Below are positions 22,401 through 32,914 of a stretch of 46,389 nt of DNA, in pieces. The DNA is from Klebsormidium nitens (lineage: Eukaryota > Streptophyta > Klebsormidiophyceae > Klebsormidiales > Klebsormidiaceae), in the NCBI GenBank assembly GCA_000708835.1, contig DF237603.1, positions 1 through 46,389 of the forward strand, given 5' to 3'. The translations under genes were made by a program, and so were the position numbers. The notes beneath the pieces were generated by a model. That model was not told the DNA's origin and searched no databases. It was given only the letters and a program-made list of their open reading frames with translations. Numbering within the stretch: the stretch's first letter is position 1; the number at the start of each line of letters is the position of its first letter.

Positions 22401-23519
22401 TTCAAAAAATAAGATATAAAATTCATCAGTCATTCAATATCAGATCTATTGAATATGTAGTAAGTATTACGATTATTCTCGAGCCACGAGTACGTAGTAC
22501 TTTCAACCCCCCGAACCCATGAGAGTTATGGCAAGGGTCACAGGTCTTGTACCAGTATCGATCGTAACAGTACTCGATCAGGTGCTGCATCTTTGATATG
22601 CCCTTTTTCGGTGACTCTGAAGCAGCTTATGCTTCATTCAGTCCTAACTATGCATACATCTCGTTTGTTGGTGCTTGGGATTGTCATGAAACAAGCACGC
22701 TTGACGAGCTGGAGCTGGTCTTTTGTGCATTTTTTGCAGACCCGGCACATGCTGCTGTTCGACGGGGACAACAAGACTGAGTCGCTGACGGATCAGATTC
22801 TGGATGGGGAGGTGGGATCTAACATCCTTCTGCTCATGTGCACTTCTCCTTACCGTCCTTGCCTTGCAGTCCTTCTGCTCACAGCTTTGCCCAATTATAA
22901 TTATTCTCAGCTTGTCGTGGTCTATTTGCTTCTGTGTTTGGTTTAGAAACTGGTCAGCAAAGGATATTCGAAGGCCTATGGTAGGGGCTTGAGCGCAATC
23001 CTGGCTGCATTTGATTCCTGTTCCTTGCGGCTTTTATTCTTATTCTGGCGGGGAGCGAGATACAAAGTACGCCCCTTTGGGTCTAAATTCTTGACATCAC
23101 GTGGCTGCACCAATCTTGCGTCTCCCAAAGCTCGCTACCTTCTTTGATGGCGTGTTTGCTTCTAGTCGACTCTGCCTTCGGCAGACTGCTCCTCGCAACC
23201 GCCAATTTCAAAAAGCCGGGTAGGTGAAAAGTGATAACATTCTGCTTTGTTTCCACAGACGCAAGAAACGAAACGGCGATGGCTCATCCAACTCGTCCTG
23301 AGCCTGCACCGCTTGAGCCCGCTGGTCGGCCGGACGATCCGCCAGAACCGGCTCAACGGGGAAGACGGCTGGGTGCACATCTTGAGTTACATGGAATCCA
23401 GGTGGCTCCCGACCGCGAATGAGAACCAGCGACTCCACGCAGAGCAAACGATAGAGGGGGTGAAGGCGATGCTTACACCGCCCACAAAGAAAGAGGTTGC
23501 TGCACGAGCAGCCTCCTGA
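931..23519 (+). CDS. USP9X/FAF-type ubiquitin carboxyl-terminal hydrolase, about 38 exons, about 2454 aa
   Basis: This is a giant cysteine protease (peptidase family C19) expected to remove or trim ubiquitin on substrate proteins. I joined 38 exons by splice motifs, phase and similarity to animal USP9X/FAF; the sum is 7365 nt with no stop before 23517-23519. The order is: helical N-terminal half, UBL domain (about 978-1071), more helical repeats, USP catalytic core (about 1573-1936), helical C-terminus. Catalytic residues are Cys1582 (codon 13000-13002, in GATCYMNS), His1851 (15830-15832, in AGHYYSY) and Asp1879 (16325-16327, in VFDDK). Two CxxC pairs (1698/1701 and 1745/1748) form an intact zinc ribbon. 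Length and order match animal USP9X (about 2550 aa). The frame starting at 931 stops at 2181, but that stop lies in intron 1, so 931-2181 is not a separate gene. All donors are GT except the probable GC donor of exon 20. Exon ranges are in the block entries below. Confidence 0.93.
7120..7197. repeat. two-copy tandem repeat of about 39 bp in DUB intron 10
   Basis: TCACCCCACAAGCC, then a variable dinucleotide stretch, then TGTGTTCGACAGTTACTT is present at about 7120-7157 and again at about 7158-7196 with few differences. It is intronic and non-coding, and shows a recent local duplication. Confidence 0.75.
7811..9110 (+). other. DUB exons 12-13: acidic/Ala linker and UBL domain
   Basis: Exon 12 (7811-8215) contains a low-complexity acidic and Ala/Ser tract encoded by a 12-bp repeat, then [15 protein letters not shown], which aligns with the end of the first USP9X helical block. 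Exon 13 (8829-9110) is the ubiquitin-like domain: [10 protein letters not shown] and [17 protein letters not shown], then [13 protein letters not shown], correspond to the beta-grasp of the animal UBL, where a GGELIDPADDRKL segment is followed by a final strand. The UBL is a regulatory module within the long DUB. Intron 12 (8216-8828) is 613 bp and I see nothing else in it. Confidence 0.8.
7999..8055 (+). repeat. 12-bp coding minisatellite (Ala-Asp-Ala-Ser)
   Basis: GCTGACRCCAGC-type units repeat about four times in exon 12 and encode [16 protein letters not shown]; a related half unit follows. The units stay in frame, so the repeat can expand or shrink without breaking the protein. It lies in a linker just before the UBL domain. 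Confidence 0.75.
9572..12299 (+). other. DUB exons 14-17: helical region before the protease core
   Basis: Coding exons: 9572-9775, 10219-10736, 11135-11621 and 12079-12299. Recognisable FAF segments include [19 protein letters not shown] (exon 14) and, in exon 15, [16 protein letters not shown]. Exon 15 also has an Arg/Ala-rich insert ([16 protein letters not shown]). Exon 16 carries [19 protein letters not shown]. Exon 17 ends just before the catalytic core with [14 protein letters not shown]. Phases join exactly (exon 15 ends AA|, exon 16 begins G|). Intron 14 (9776-10218) holds a short CCG run at about 10084. Confidence 0.83.
13229..13297 (+). repeat. decayed duplicate of DUB exon 18 end plus splice donor
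   Basis: The end of exon 18 and its donor (about 13081-13149) recur 148 bp downstream inside intron 18. The shared core is CTCGGTCTTCTACCAGGTGAG, cut here to its ends CTCGGTC and CCAGGTGAG, and the similarity continues into the first part of the intron. The copy has no acceptor of its own that would restore a domain, so it is treated as intronic debris. Confidence 0.8.
14120..14125 (+). other. non-canonical GC splice donor of DUB exon 20
   Basis: Exon 20 ends GCACAGCAG and the intron would begin GCAAGC, the known GC-AG donor class. The join [16 protein letters not shown] keeps the same length as the animal sequence. A GT donor 15 bases downstream (ATC|GTTAGT) is also in phase and would insert five residues (ASLPI). 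The GC form is favoured by similarity only. Confidence 0.55.
16594..16655 (+). repeat. decayed duplicate of DUB exon 25 end plus splice donor
   Basis: The last part of exon 25 with its donor (about 16441-16502) recurs 153 bp downstream in intron 25 with a few substitutions. The copy reads CCCCAACAGCTCCTAAATG, where an in-frame TAA interrupts the protein, so it cannot serve as a working alternative exon end. Confidence 0.8.
17013..23519 (+). other. DUB exons 26-38: C-terminal helical region
   Basis: Coding exons: 17013-17137, 17526-17588, 17930-18019, 18376-18511, 18960-19085, 19461-19610, 20098-20187, 20830-20941, 21274-21416, 21796-21873, 22277-22387, 22740-22811 and 23259-23519. Landmarks shared with USP9X are [58 protein letters not shown] and LLNFIADAL, then [20 protein letters not shown]. 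The phases close exactly at every border. The protein ends EVAARAAS with TGA at 23517-23519. The disordered tail after the last helices is short compared with the animal protein. Confidence 0.88.
19684..19711 (+). repeat. short duplicate of DUB exon 31 end plus splice donor
   Basis: The exon 31 end and donor region (about 19595-19622, GTCAAAGAGGTGAGGCTGCT) recurs 89 bp downstream as ATCAAAGAGGTGAGGCTGCT, flanked by a GGCGT that both copies share. It is the third case of an exon end plus donor copied into its own intron in this gene. Confidence 0.7.
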
Positions 23520-23740
23520 TTGCTTGTTGGCAGAGTGAGGGGGGATTAGACGGAGGGGTGACGGGTGAGAAAAGGCCCATGTGAGTTGGGCTTGGCTGAC
23601 TGGTATCGTCGGACAGGTAGAACCGCCGCCGGGGTGCCGAGAACCTTCGGCGGGCGTGCCTGTCTGGAGATTGTTTGTCCGGATATTTGAGTATTCGGTT
23701 GTACATCGATAGGTACCATACGTGTACAGAGATAGCAAGC

Positions 23741-23746
23741 AATAAA
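23741..23746 (+). terminator. AATAAA, possible poly(A) signal of the DUB gene
   Basis: A perfect AATAAA lies 222 bases after the DUB stop codon. Green-lineage genes often use other or degenerate signals (UGUAA in many algae), so its use is a guess from position. Confidence 0.35.
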
Positions 23747-24390
23747 GCTTCGGTTACGGCCGTTTTGTTATTCGTGCGAAGATACTACGTATCAATTACC
23801 AGATGTCAATGTGCTCTCAGTGCATTTGTCTACGAACGTGACCTGAAGCCAAAGATGTCTTCGAAGTGCTAGTGACCATCCTGTGTGACACCCACATCCA
23901 AGACAAAGTACAGATGTCCACATTTGCCACACCGAATTGCCGGATTGTTACCGTGGCATCTCGGGGGTAATGAATATTCGAAGTCGCTTGCATAATCATT
24001 CCCTCAGAGGCAGCTCGAGTTACTGACGATCGATCAGAGCATAGCTCTAGGCATTGGGTCCCCGGCATGTGCAAATATGCATGCAAATACATCAGTGGAC
24101 ATGATATGGTGCTAAAAATCCTAGCATTCTTGGTTACCTTAGAGTGGATGATGACGGTCGTCTAAAGTTTTAAGGACTTAGTCCTCGACTTGATCCATGG
24201 TAGTGCAGACGTTCAGACGTGTACTTGCATCAGAACCTTTTGCACAAATGGCGCGGCGCTGGCGTAAGCGCGCATCTAAATATGAGTCGAGGCTCTTCGG
24301 ATATAGTACAATTCCTCCGACATTTCTTCCGGCTGGACTTACCGGACCGCGGCGTTCTAATGCGCAGCAAGGCGCATGCAAACAGTGATC

Positions 24391-24551
24391 NNNNNNNNNN
24401 NNNNNNNNNNNNNNNNNNNNNNNNNNNNNNNNNNNNNNNNNNNNNNNNNNNNNNNNNNNNNNNNNNNNNNNNNNNNNNNNNNNNNNNNNNNNNNNNNNNN
24501 NNNNNNNNNNNNNNNNNNNNNNNNNNNNNNNNNNNNNNNNNNNNNNNNNNN
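24391..24551. other. assembly gap of 161 N
   Basis: There are 161 consecutive N. Any open frame running through it is an artefact. The sequence resumes with a poly-T run followed by CTAGGTTAGGGTTTTAG, so a simple or telomere-like repeat may have caused the break. Confidence 0.99.
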
Positions 24552-26061
24552 TTTTTCTAGGTTAGGGTTTTAGTGTTTGGTTTGAGCTTACTATTCCTAC
24601 CTCTTACTATTCCTAAACTGTGCCGTCATATCGTCACCCATGCATGATGAACTTGCGGAAGTGTATCATCATGGGCTCAACGTCAACTTTGCTCAACCAG
24701 GATCAAACTTTGAACTGTTCTTCAAGTTGTTGGCCGGTTTGAAAGTTTGGAGACGGATCGATTCAACGGCCATTGATGCGGACCCTTGCGTTTCAGACTC
24801 TGATGCGCTCTGGTGTGCATTCTGGAAAAGAGCATTATGGAATTACATGACTTAAGAGTAGCTTTAGATGTGACCAATAAATGATCATGGAGATAATTGT
24901 CTTGCTCAGCAGTACCGTTCAGGGCTTCGCCAGGCTTCAGATCAATCACCCGCAACTATCGATGTCTATGAGGTTGGCCCTTCGATTGTCTCAGCCTGTT
25001 CTTAGTTGATTTGACTACTTTAAGAACTACAAAATCATTCGCCAGTACTCTTGCCTACTGCGTAACTGAGTAGTCACATCGCCTTCGCGCAACGGCTTCT
25101 CCCAACGCAAGCTGATTCGCAACCGTTTCGCAAACAAGGCGTCACATCAAGGATTTATCGCGGACTACCTCTCTGCTGACCTGAGAATACGCCATACGGT
25201 TGCGCACAACATTAATTAACAGCTCAAAGCTTGATGCTAGGTATAGAAGGTAAATGGCAAGGGAAGTGTTCACTGAGCAAGGTGTTCACTACCATTCAGA
25301 AGCGCCCGGGCACCTCAACTAACAACCTAAACCCAAAAGGTTACGCGCTCTGCAACCCCTAACCCACCCAACCACCAAAGTAACCCTACCCGTTCCCCAA
25401 GTGTTGAACACTCCGTTTAGCAAGGACTTCCGTTACCGAAGCGTAGAAAGTGAGGCAGTCAGATACCTGTCATCTGTTGGTGTCCGAACTGACGACCGCA
25501 AACCTCAGAGATTGAAATTAGGTGGTATTTAATGATGTCCCGTTTATGGTCATCATGAGATCATGATGCCATTTCATGAGCAGCTGCCCCGACCGTCGAT
25601 CGTTCAGCCCGCGAACTATGGCCCTCAAATCGCTCCGGAAACTGCACCCTAGCGAACGTGGCGGCTCGGACTTGACGGACACCTTGTGAGGTGACAACTG
25701 TTCGGCATCGCACATACTTAACGATAATTGGACTTGCGGAAGCTAAGTGGGAATAAAGTCCTTGCTTCCAAGAGTATGCAGATCTAAGAGTAAGACTAGC
25801 CGATTCCTGGTAAATCAAAAAACTCCAGCTAAGACCCTTTCCTGAGCAGCTGGTTGATCAAACCTCGGGCTTTGAACAAAACGCCGAGACTTCTGCTTAG
25901 GGCGGCACATAGTGCGCTCAAAGAGGGCAACAGCCTTTCCATTCTTGAAGCTCCCTCCAAATATCAGACCTGCCTTTCAACTCCTGATATCCTTATGAGC
26001 AGTAGACATCCAGTCGCAAGATCCAGGGCTGCCTGCACTTCGTTCGCCGCTGGTCAACAGG

Positions 26062-28909
26062 ATGAACGGTCACGGACCCAATTGCAAAGCTCCAAAAGTA
26101 ACCGCCCGCGAGCGAGAGCCAAGATGGACTACCTTCTCCTTCTCGGTATTGTGCTCCCTTGTGATCGCGCTAATGATTGTTCTTACAGTCCAGCTCATCG
26201 TTCTGTCTTCGCGTCAGAATTTCTTCGCAAGCCGCGGGAATTGGCGGCCTAGCGAAAAACGTTTCAACGGAGAGGAAGGAGATTTGGAGAATGAGACGGA
26301 ATTCTTTACCGCAGTGTCAAGCTTGGAGGAGCAGATGGACAGAATTCATGAGATGCTGGCGGAGTTGCAGCTTGACACAAAGGTAAGCAGGCCTGGAGAG
26401 GTAGTTCTTCTTGCGAATCTAGTTGGGTTGCTCTTCTACCCTCAAACTCAACTCTGTTTCGAATCCGAGCGTTAATGGAGCATGAACGCCTTGAACCTTC
26501 AATGCTCACAAGTGCATGGAAGCAAAGAGGAGCTTATTGCAGTGGTTCGATCGGCCTATCTAGCGCTACTGCGCTCTCATTTTTCCGGGCCGTTAGGAAA
26601 TGGTAACACATTGTGCATCTTCGAGCGATCGAGCGATGTGATGTGACCGCCGCTCACCCTATATCTGCTAAAAGTGGTACCTTCAAATAGGCTTATTATT
26701 CTCAAATGCACTTGTTTCTGAAACTGGCAGGATTACCGAAAGTACACAAAGTCGCGCGCAATTTGAGCTCTCTCAAGCAACATACGGACACCAAGGTCCT
26801 ATCGCGCCCCCCACTTGGGCGTTCTTTACTCTTCGACATCAGACAATGACGACCGTTTGCTGAGACCAACCGTTCGCTCACCACTTTCTCTCGTTCTGAT
26901 CGCTCCTTAAAGGGATGCAAGAACTGTTCGTTTATCTGACGTTAGATAAGCACGGACATCCTGGGTAGTAGTAAAGAGTTCTTTGAAAGGACTGATCCGT
27001 TCACCTGATCACGGTCAGTTGATCTTAGCTTTGGAGGAATTTGAGCGATCTGAAAGGCATGTGATCCCACGAACGTGGCGTCGAGGCAGTCCAAACATCC
27101 TAATTTTGAATCAACACGCCGAATAAGGTCCCTTTCATTAGCACGGGAGGTTTTAGCCGTTCTTGAATCCTCTTGTTGCCCCTGCCAACTATTTTCAATG
27201 CTGAAGCCGAGCCGATCGACGAAGATGTTGCCGCAGAAGTGTACATCCATTCAATCATAACGGCAAGATGCACATGGCCAGATCTAAGGCCAAAACCCTC
27301 CAACCGCAGGCCGTCATCGAGCGCTCGCGGCCGCGGCGCGACCTGGAAAGCGCCCTCGAGGGACTGACGGAGGCCCTCCAAACCGACGACCGGTCGGCGA
27401 AAACCAACGTTTACCTGGGCGATGACGTCCTCATGAGCTACATCCCCTTCTTTGACACCCACTTCTTCCTCGACTCCCGGGACCGGGGCGTGACGCCGCA
27501 CTTGTGTCAAGGCACCGTGTGGGAGCAGGGGACCACGGAAGCGGTGCGCGCGCTCGTGCGCCCGGGGCAGAATGTAATTGACGTCGGCGCGTGCGTCGGC
27601 TGGTACACGGCGCTGTTCGCGCGCGCTGTGGGACCCACCGGGCGCGTTCTGGCGGTCGAGGCGAACCCCCGCCTGGCGGGCCTGCTCGCGCGCTCGGTGG
27701 AAGAGTACCGGACGGTGAGTGTCGTGAATAAAGCCGTCGGAAATGAAGACAAGAAGACGGTTTTCGTAAGTGACGATATGACGTGGGCCCCGGGGAATAC
27801 GGTCGGGGCGGCCGCGGGCGCGGGCGCGGTCCCGGTAACTTACGTGAGGCTGGACACGCTGCTACAAGAGGGACAGTGGGCGCGCGCGCGCGTGGACGTG
27901 ATCAAGATAGACGTGGAGGGACACGAATGGCAGGTAGGTTTTGCGTCTTCGTGTCCCTTTCTTTGTCATCATTTTCTGGTTTGTAGGTTGAGGACATTTC
28001 GACAACAAGCAATAGAAGGGTTCAACGAAAGTCGATTCAACTTGTATGTCTCGTCTACTTTCAGACTTTTTTTTAAAAGTTGGACTCACATGGCAGTCGA
28101 CTGTTGCGAGCGCGATGAGTTTGGGGCGACCTCGAACGTTCCCGAAGTTGTGGTCCATATATAGAAATAGAGAAGCAGAAGAAAAAGTCTTGGAGATATC
28201 AGCCAGCAAGGTTCAAATTCAAGCCTTACCCCGCAGGTTTGGCAAGGGATGCAGAAGACAGTAGCGGCGAACCCCAACCTCGAAGTCTTTCTTGAGGTGG
28301 GTATGCATTCCCATCCGCGCTAGTATTGAGGCGACAAAGCCGATAGCACCGTGTGCAATGCTGCCATCCGTGCGTGGCATTCTCATCTGGCACGAAAGAT
28401 GAAGCTGCGACTCAAAGCCAGCCCAGACTTAATGTATCCTCTACTAAGATTACGTTTTCTGTGGGACTCTTCTTCTCGATCTCGCGTTCCAAAGAGACAT
28501 TCCCACAAGTCAATCAACGGCGTCTTTTCCGAGCATGGCTGCCTGCCGTTCTTTGAGAGAGTCTACCTCTGCCTCGGTCCTCGCCACAATTTCGAACGGC
28601 GGAGGCATTCGATGTGATTTGCTGCCTCATCTACCAATACTACCTTGAACAAGTAATGAATAATGATCAAGCCCAAAATAAAAACGCCGTTCGCGTCTTT
28701 TCCTCCAGATTAACGTGCGGCGCGACATCATCAACGGGATTGATCCCATCGAGTTCTACGACGACCTTCAAAGAAAGTTTGAGAACATGTTTACGATTAA
28801 CCCAGACGACGGCCTGCTGGTGCACACGAGCCCGTCCGAGCTGCTTGAAAGTACAGGGAATGTCCTTCTCTATTTGAGCAACCAGCCACTTTCGGGACTT
28901 GACGAATGA
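26062..28909 (+). CDS. membrane-anchored FkbM-family methyltransferase, four exons, about 401 aa
   Basis: Exons: 26062-26382, 27310-27933, 28237-28296 and 28709-28909 (TGA); 1206 nt with phase 0 at every join. Residues 1-24 are a basic cytosolic tail, about 25-50 a single membrane helix (FSFSVLCSLVIALMIVLTVQ), and about 70-107 an acidic, probably coiled stem (VSSLEEQMDRIHEMLAELQL), giving a type II topology. The catalytic domain has SAM motif I (VIDVGACVGWY, Asp198), the acidic end of strand 2 (VLAVEANP) and the FkbM signature IKIDVEGHEW (about 305-314). FkbM enzymes (Methyltransf_21) are SAM-dependent O-methyltransferases, mostly of sugars and polyketides. With a type II anchor, a Golgi role on cell-wall or glycoprotein sugars is a reasonable inference; the substrate is unknown. 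The exon 2 acceptor at 27309 (CCCTCCAACCGCAG) was chosen by phase; 27268 is another possible join, giving MHMARSK before it. Confidence 0.82.
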
Positions 28910-30770
28910 AGGCGCTGACACCAGTTTGAAAAAGCTGGCTTAAGATTGTTTGTTGATTCGAATGTTAGGGGTTTACTGTCGTCTTATGATTGCTGACTCG
29001 CCTTCGTCAACAAAACACTCTACGATATGCAGCAAAGTATTCGATAATGCTAGCAGGCGAAGTAGACAGAAACATTATTTTTGCCGCCTCGCTTTGAATA
29101 CAGCTTCGTTTCGTAGACCCATTGTTTGCTGTTACATTGCTCAAAAGCTTTAAATCAGAGCATGTGCGCCGATTTGATAATGACCTGATCTGTGTTAGCG
29201 CAACACGCTATTACAATTCCGTCTGAAAGAAGCAAGTCTAGTGATAATCACGAGAAGGACTTGTCAAACAGCCGCCGCCATACGCGTCGACTGGCATGGC
29301 GCATATTCGTAAATGGATGCATAACATGATACAAGTTCTGCACAAATTGGTGCACGCGCTTTCCTTTCATCTCCGCCTCTGCCAAATCAAAGTGTTCAGC
29401 AAGCAGGCTTTGCGTTTTTTGACTTCGCATATGCACTGATGCCGAAAAGGACGCACGCAGGCGCCAACTCCGAACCTGCTTAAAACCCACATTGAGCTCG
29501 AGACAGGGCAGACAAAATTGCGACTTCTTGGCAAAAAGCGATTTCAAACGCTTGCTTCGAGTTTCGCCCGGCCCTCTTCCTAGCACCGGCCGAAAGTGCA
29601 CGAATTTGCGAGCTCATGACAGATGGTGTTTGTTTCGCATGAAAAAATCGTTGCGTCTGCTCTTGTGTGCGCCTGGTGCAGTGGAAGCGTGCTTGCTCCC
29701 ACTTCGAGCGGCACGCCGCATCTGGCCGTGCGCTGCACTGGCAGGACTGCAGAATCGAAGGATCGGCTTCTTGGTTGTGGGCAGTGATCCTGCTGGTACA
29801 TACATACATCACATAATAAAGCCCGTACCAAGGCATGGGGCTTGATTGAGTACATGTGGTTGGGGACTCGACTCGGTTGCGATCGACCTCTGCCAGAGGG
29901 CCGCGCGGATACGAACGGTCCGCCTAGGCTCGCATGCGTCAAGGCGCTCAAAAATTCCGTATGCTGGATAATAAAGTTAAGTGCGCATTCCGCGTCGCGG
30001 GAACGCTTCACCGGGCTGTAGTGTTGTTCGTGGCGCGCACGGCCAGGCCGCAACCTCAGCTATATGTTCAGCAAGGCCGGGTTTCACGTCGTCATAGAAT
30101 ATCTTCGATACACTAAGCTCAATTTAAGCGGCAGTAGACTTGAGTCGATGCATTTCATTAGCGAGGACGGACGGCCTCACATGGAACACCTTATACGTCA
30201 CTAATTCACTGGTTTGCGGCAGCCGCCCGGCACATTGATCGAGCCTAATACGTAGGCACATCAGGTCTACGACATGGCAGCTTACAGCCCAAAGGTAGCC
30301 TGAGATGAGTGATGTCACCCTCTTCACTGAGCTTCTTAGATTCATGGACCAGTAGGCCCGCCGAAGCGGTTATGCATCATGTATTGCGAGATTTACTGCA
30401 ACAACCCTTCGCTTTTTAGCACAGCCAATCAGAAACGGATTCAGATTAGCTTCTAGATGGTGTGGAACTTCTTTGAACTGACTCTTTGACTTTTACGAAC
30501 TGCCCTGTACCTGTCACCTTTACCGTCCTCTACAAGCTGAAAGATGGGCTATGCTTTGAAGTACAGGAGCTAGCTTTCATTAGCGAGCTACGCCCCGATC
30601 AGGAGTGGGATATGCCCACTTGATTATCATTTGTCTCTACGGCCTTAACAATCACACTCCCGCCAAATTCTATGTACAGGAAAAAGAGCAGCTCGCCCGT
30701 GTCTGTTGCTGCACTTTCCATCACAAAGCTTTCTAAACAGCGTGTCGCTTGAGCGACCAAAAGTGGACCT
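28910..30770. other. spacer between the converging FkbM and thioredoxin genes
   Basis: I see no recognisable gene in these 1.86 kb. Open frames of about 117 codons exist on both strands near 29248-29845 (minus 29248-29601, plus 29492-29845) and overlap each other, but neither shows a known domain or splice partners. The stretch must hold the 3' ends of both flanking transcripts. AATAAA occurs at about 29815. Confidence 0.5.
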
Positions 30771-32914
30771 TCAAGCTTCCGACATCTCTGCTAGCCGCTT
30801 TGCTAGTTCCCTAGGATCCGCCCCTTGGAGTTCGCTGACCACCTTGCCGGCTTTGTAGAACCGAAATGTCGGCTGCAACAGGGAGACGCCAAAGCATGTC
30901 TGAGTCGTAGAAAGCGAGCGTGCTTGGCAGCCCACTCCAAGCAGAGCTTTCCACTGTAAAGCTCAGGAAAGAAGCCAAGGTTGTCAACTGGGCACTGTAC
31001 TGCCTAGGATTGAGACCCTGTCGACTGTTTGCAATTCAAACCTCGAAGTAGTAAAACCAAGGGAGCGGGTCCGAGCATGACTTGGCTCACGACTAGACAT
31101 CGGCCAGCCAAGTCTTCCGAAAGACAGGCTTTGACATGGTTTCCAGCATCTGCAGTCAGAGCGTCGCCAAAAGGTCTGATCGGAAACTGATGCGGAGAGC
31201 CAGGATCTTCCGGAATTCCAAGCGGGGAGGAATTGTTAACGTGGGCACATGAGAATAGCGTGCGGTCACTTCAAGGTCAAAGAAGAGCTGACAGATTTTA
31301 GGTTTTGCTTACCACTGCGCTGACTTCGGCATCCCGCACCGTTTTACTCAATTTGGGCTGCAAAGAACATACGTAGAAACGACGAGTAAGCAAAGGGGAG
31401 AGTTGACCAGAGATACACTCAAGGACTAGTCCCGCAAGCCCCAAGTCTGAACGATTATCCTGAGCAATGTTGACACTCAAAAGAAGTTCCGCTTTTCAGC
31501 CCTTCAATGCAATCAAAACCATTGCCTGCACAGCCCGCCAAGTTACAAGCGGCTGGTTATGAGGCTTCCGAAATTTCGTAGCGAGAGATGGCCTTTACAA
31601 TGTACTCTTTTCACACGTTCGTAGCAGTCTAGCATCAGTCTTTCGTCAGCCTGCCTTAAGACTAAGGTAGATCAACCTGGCGCACTCGGTGTGGACAAGC
31701 GGACAGCGATGCTTGAAAGTAACTAGGATGGCGGATACTGACCTCGTCGATGTCGATTTGCAGAATCTTCACGTGCTCGAGGCGCTTGCTCAGCTCGTCC
31801 AAGTAGGGCGCAATCATCCTACCTGTCAGTAAACGGTGAATGGAAAGGTTTTAGGAGTCGTTCTTGCTTGAAAAGTCAGCTTGGTCTGAGACTGGGAACT
31901 TAAACGATCTGCCTGCGGAAGAACGATCTCCAGCGGTGGTACATTGTCATTCCTCAATGACCAGACCAATGTGAACGAAAAGCAGATTCTGCAGAGGTAG
32001 CTTTTGTTCTATCAGCATCAAAACGAGATTCGAGGCGTTCGGATGGTCGTCAAACCTACGAGGTGCTTGCGAAGGATCAACCATTTTTCAGCAAACCGGA
32101 TCTGGGTTACAGAGTCTCGACCAAGAAGAAGCGAGAAGGACTGGTAGTTTCGGATGCTCACATGGACCGCACCACTGGGCTGTGAACTGCGTCAGGACGA
32201 TGGGTGGGGGGCTCCCTGAGTCTGCAAACAAAATACAGGGCATCACGGAGCAAATCTTGAATTCATGCGACTAACAGTTATCCTAGGTAAGACTAGGTAA
32301 GATTATGGGACAGAAATACATCACTGGATCTCGTAACAATTCCACATTGTTGGCCCTAATCATGATGGTACTGTGATGTCAGGTACTTGCGACCAAAAGG
32401 TGGTTGTGACGCGCATCTGCACGAACCTCATGGAATACAAGGGCAGACACACCCTGCTGAGCAAGGCCGACAAACCGTTGCTGACCTGAAAAAGTCGATT
32501 GCCGCTAAAGGAGTGACGGCCAAGCCAGCTGCCGGGAACAGCAGAAATGAAACTGGAAATGTGGATGTTCAAGTGGAGTTGCGCGAACAAGCAGCGAGCT
32601 TTTGGGTCTGAGCAAAGAAGTAGAGGAGCAGGAACGAAGGAGCTAAAGTTAGGTGGGGGCGCATACCTGTGGGAGCCTCCCATGCTCTCTTAAGTTCCTT
32701 CTCATATTCTTCGTCGCTCTTCACAGCGTGTACCTTCGAACCTTCCCCGGCTGGAACAGCTGCAAGTGGAAAAGTTTCCAACAGTCAATTGGAATCTTCT
32801 CGGGTGGATTGCTGCCCGACAACGGTGCGCTGGCGGTCACGAGGAGGGTCAATGTTTGATTGTGCTAAGAGCTGTCGTCTCACTGAAGTCTGAGTCTACA
32901 GTTGACTCACACAT
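30771..32914 (-). CDS. thioredoxin, six coding exons, about 127 aa
   Basis: This is a small dithiol-disulfide oxidoreductase. Coding exons on the minus strand: 32914-32911 (ATG plus one base; tentative), 32759-32667, 32221-32162, 31822-31743, 31357-31313 and 30872-30771 (stop at 30771-30773). They sum to 384 nt with all phases matching. Residues include KVHAVKSDEEYEKELKRAW (first helix), VLTQFTAQWCGPC (active site Cys50/Cys53), MIAPYLDELSKRL, VKILQIDIDE, VSAVPTFRFYKAG (cis-Pro95) and ELAKRLAEM (last helix), which is a complete thioredoxin fold. The codon of the second active-site Cys is split T|GT across an intron. No transit peptide is seen, so a cytosolic h-type-like protein is likely. The ATG-T mini-exon has a perfect GTGAGT donor, but another 5' exon is possible. 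The gene is head-to-head with the ASCC2-like gene. Confidence 0.88.

Larger units (their letters stand above)
23520..26061. other. spacer between the DUB and FkbM genes
   Basis: This contains the DUB 3' UTR, a poorly structured AT-richer stretch, the assembly gap and the presumed promoter of the FkbM gene. A C-rich block with CCCTAACCC-like words sits at about 25360-25390. The short open frames here (for example 24640-24855 on plus) show no recognisable domain, and I call no gene. The gap could hide something small. Confidence 0.6.

Noticed and set aside
24219-24573. Open frames running through the N gap
   Set aside because: They exist only because N codons are not stops.
29248-29845. Two overlapping frames of about 117 codons on opposite strands
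   Set aside because: Neither has a recognisable domain and each undermines the other. I could not tell whether either is real, so neither is called.
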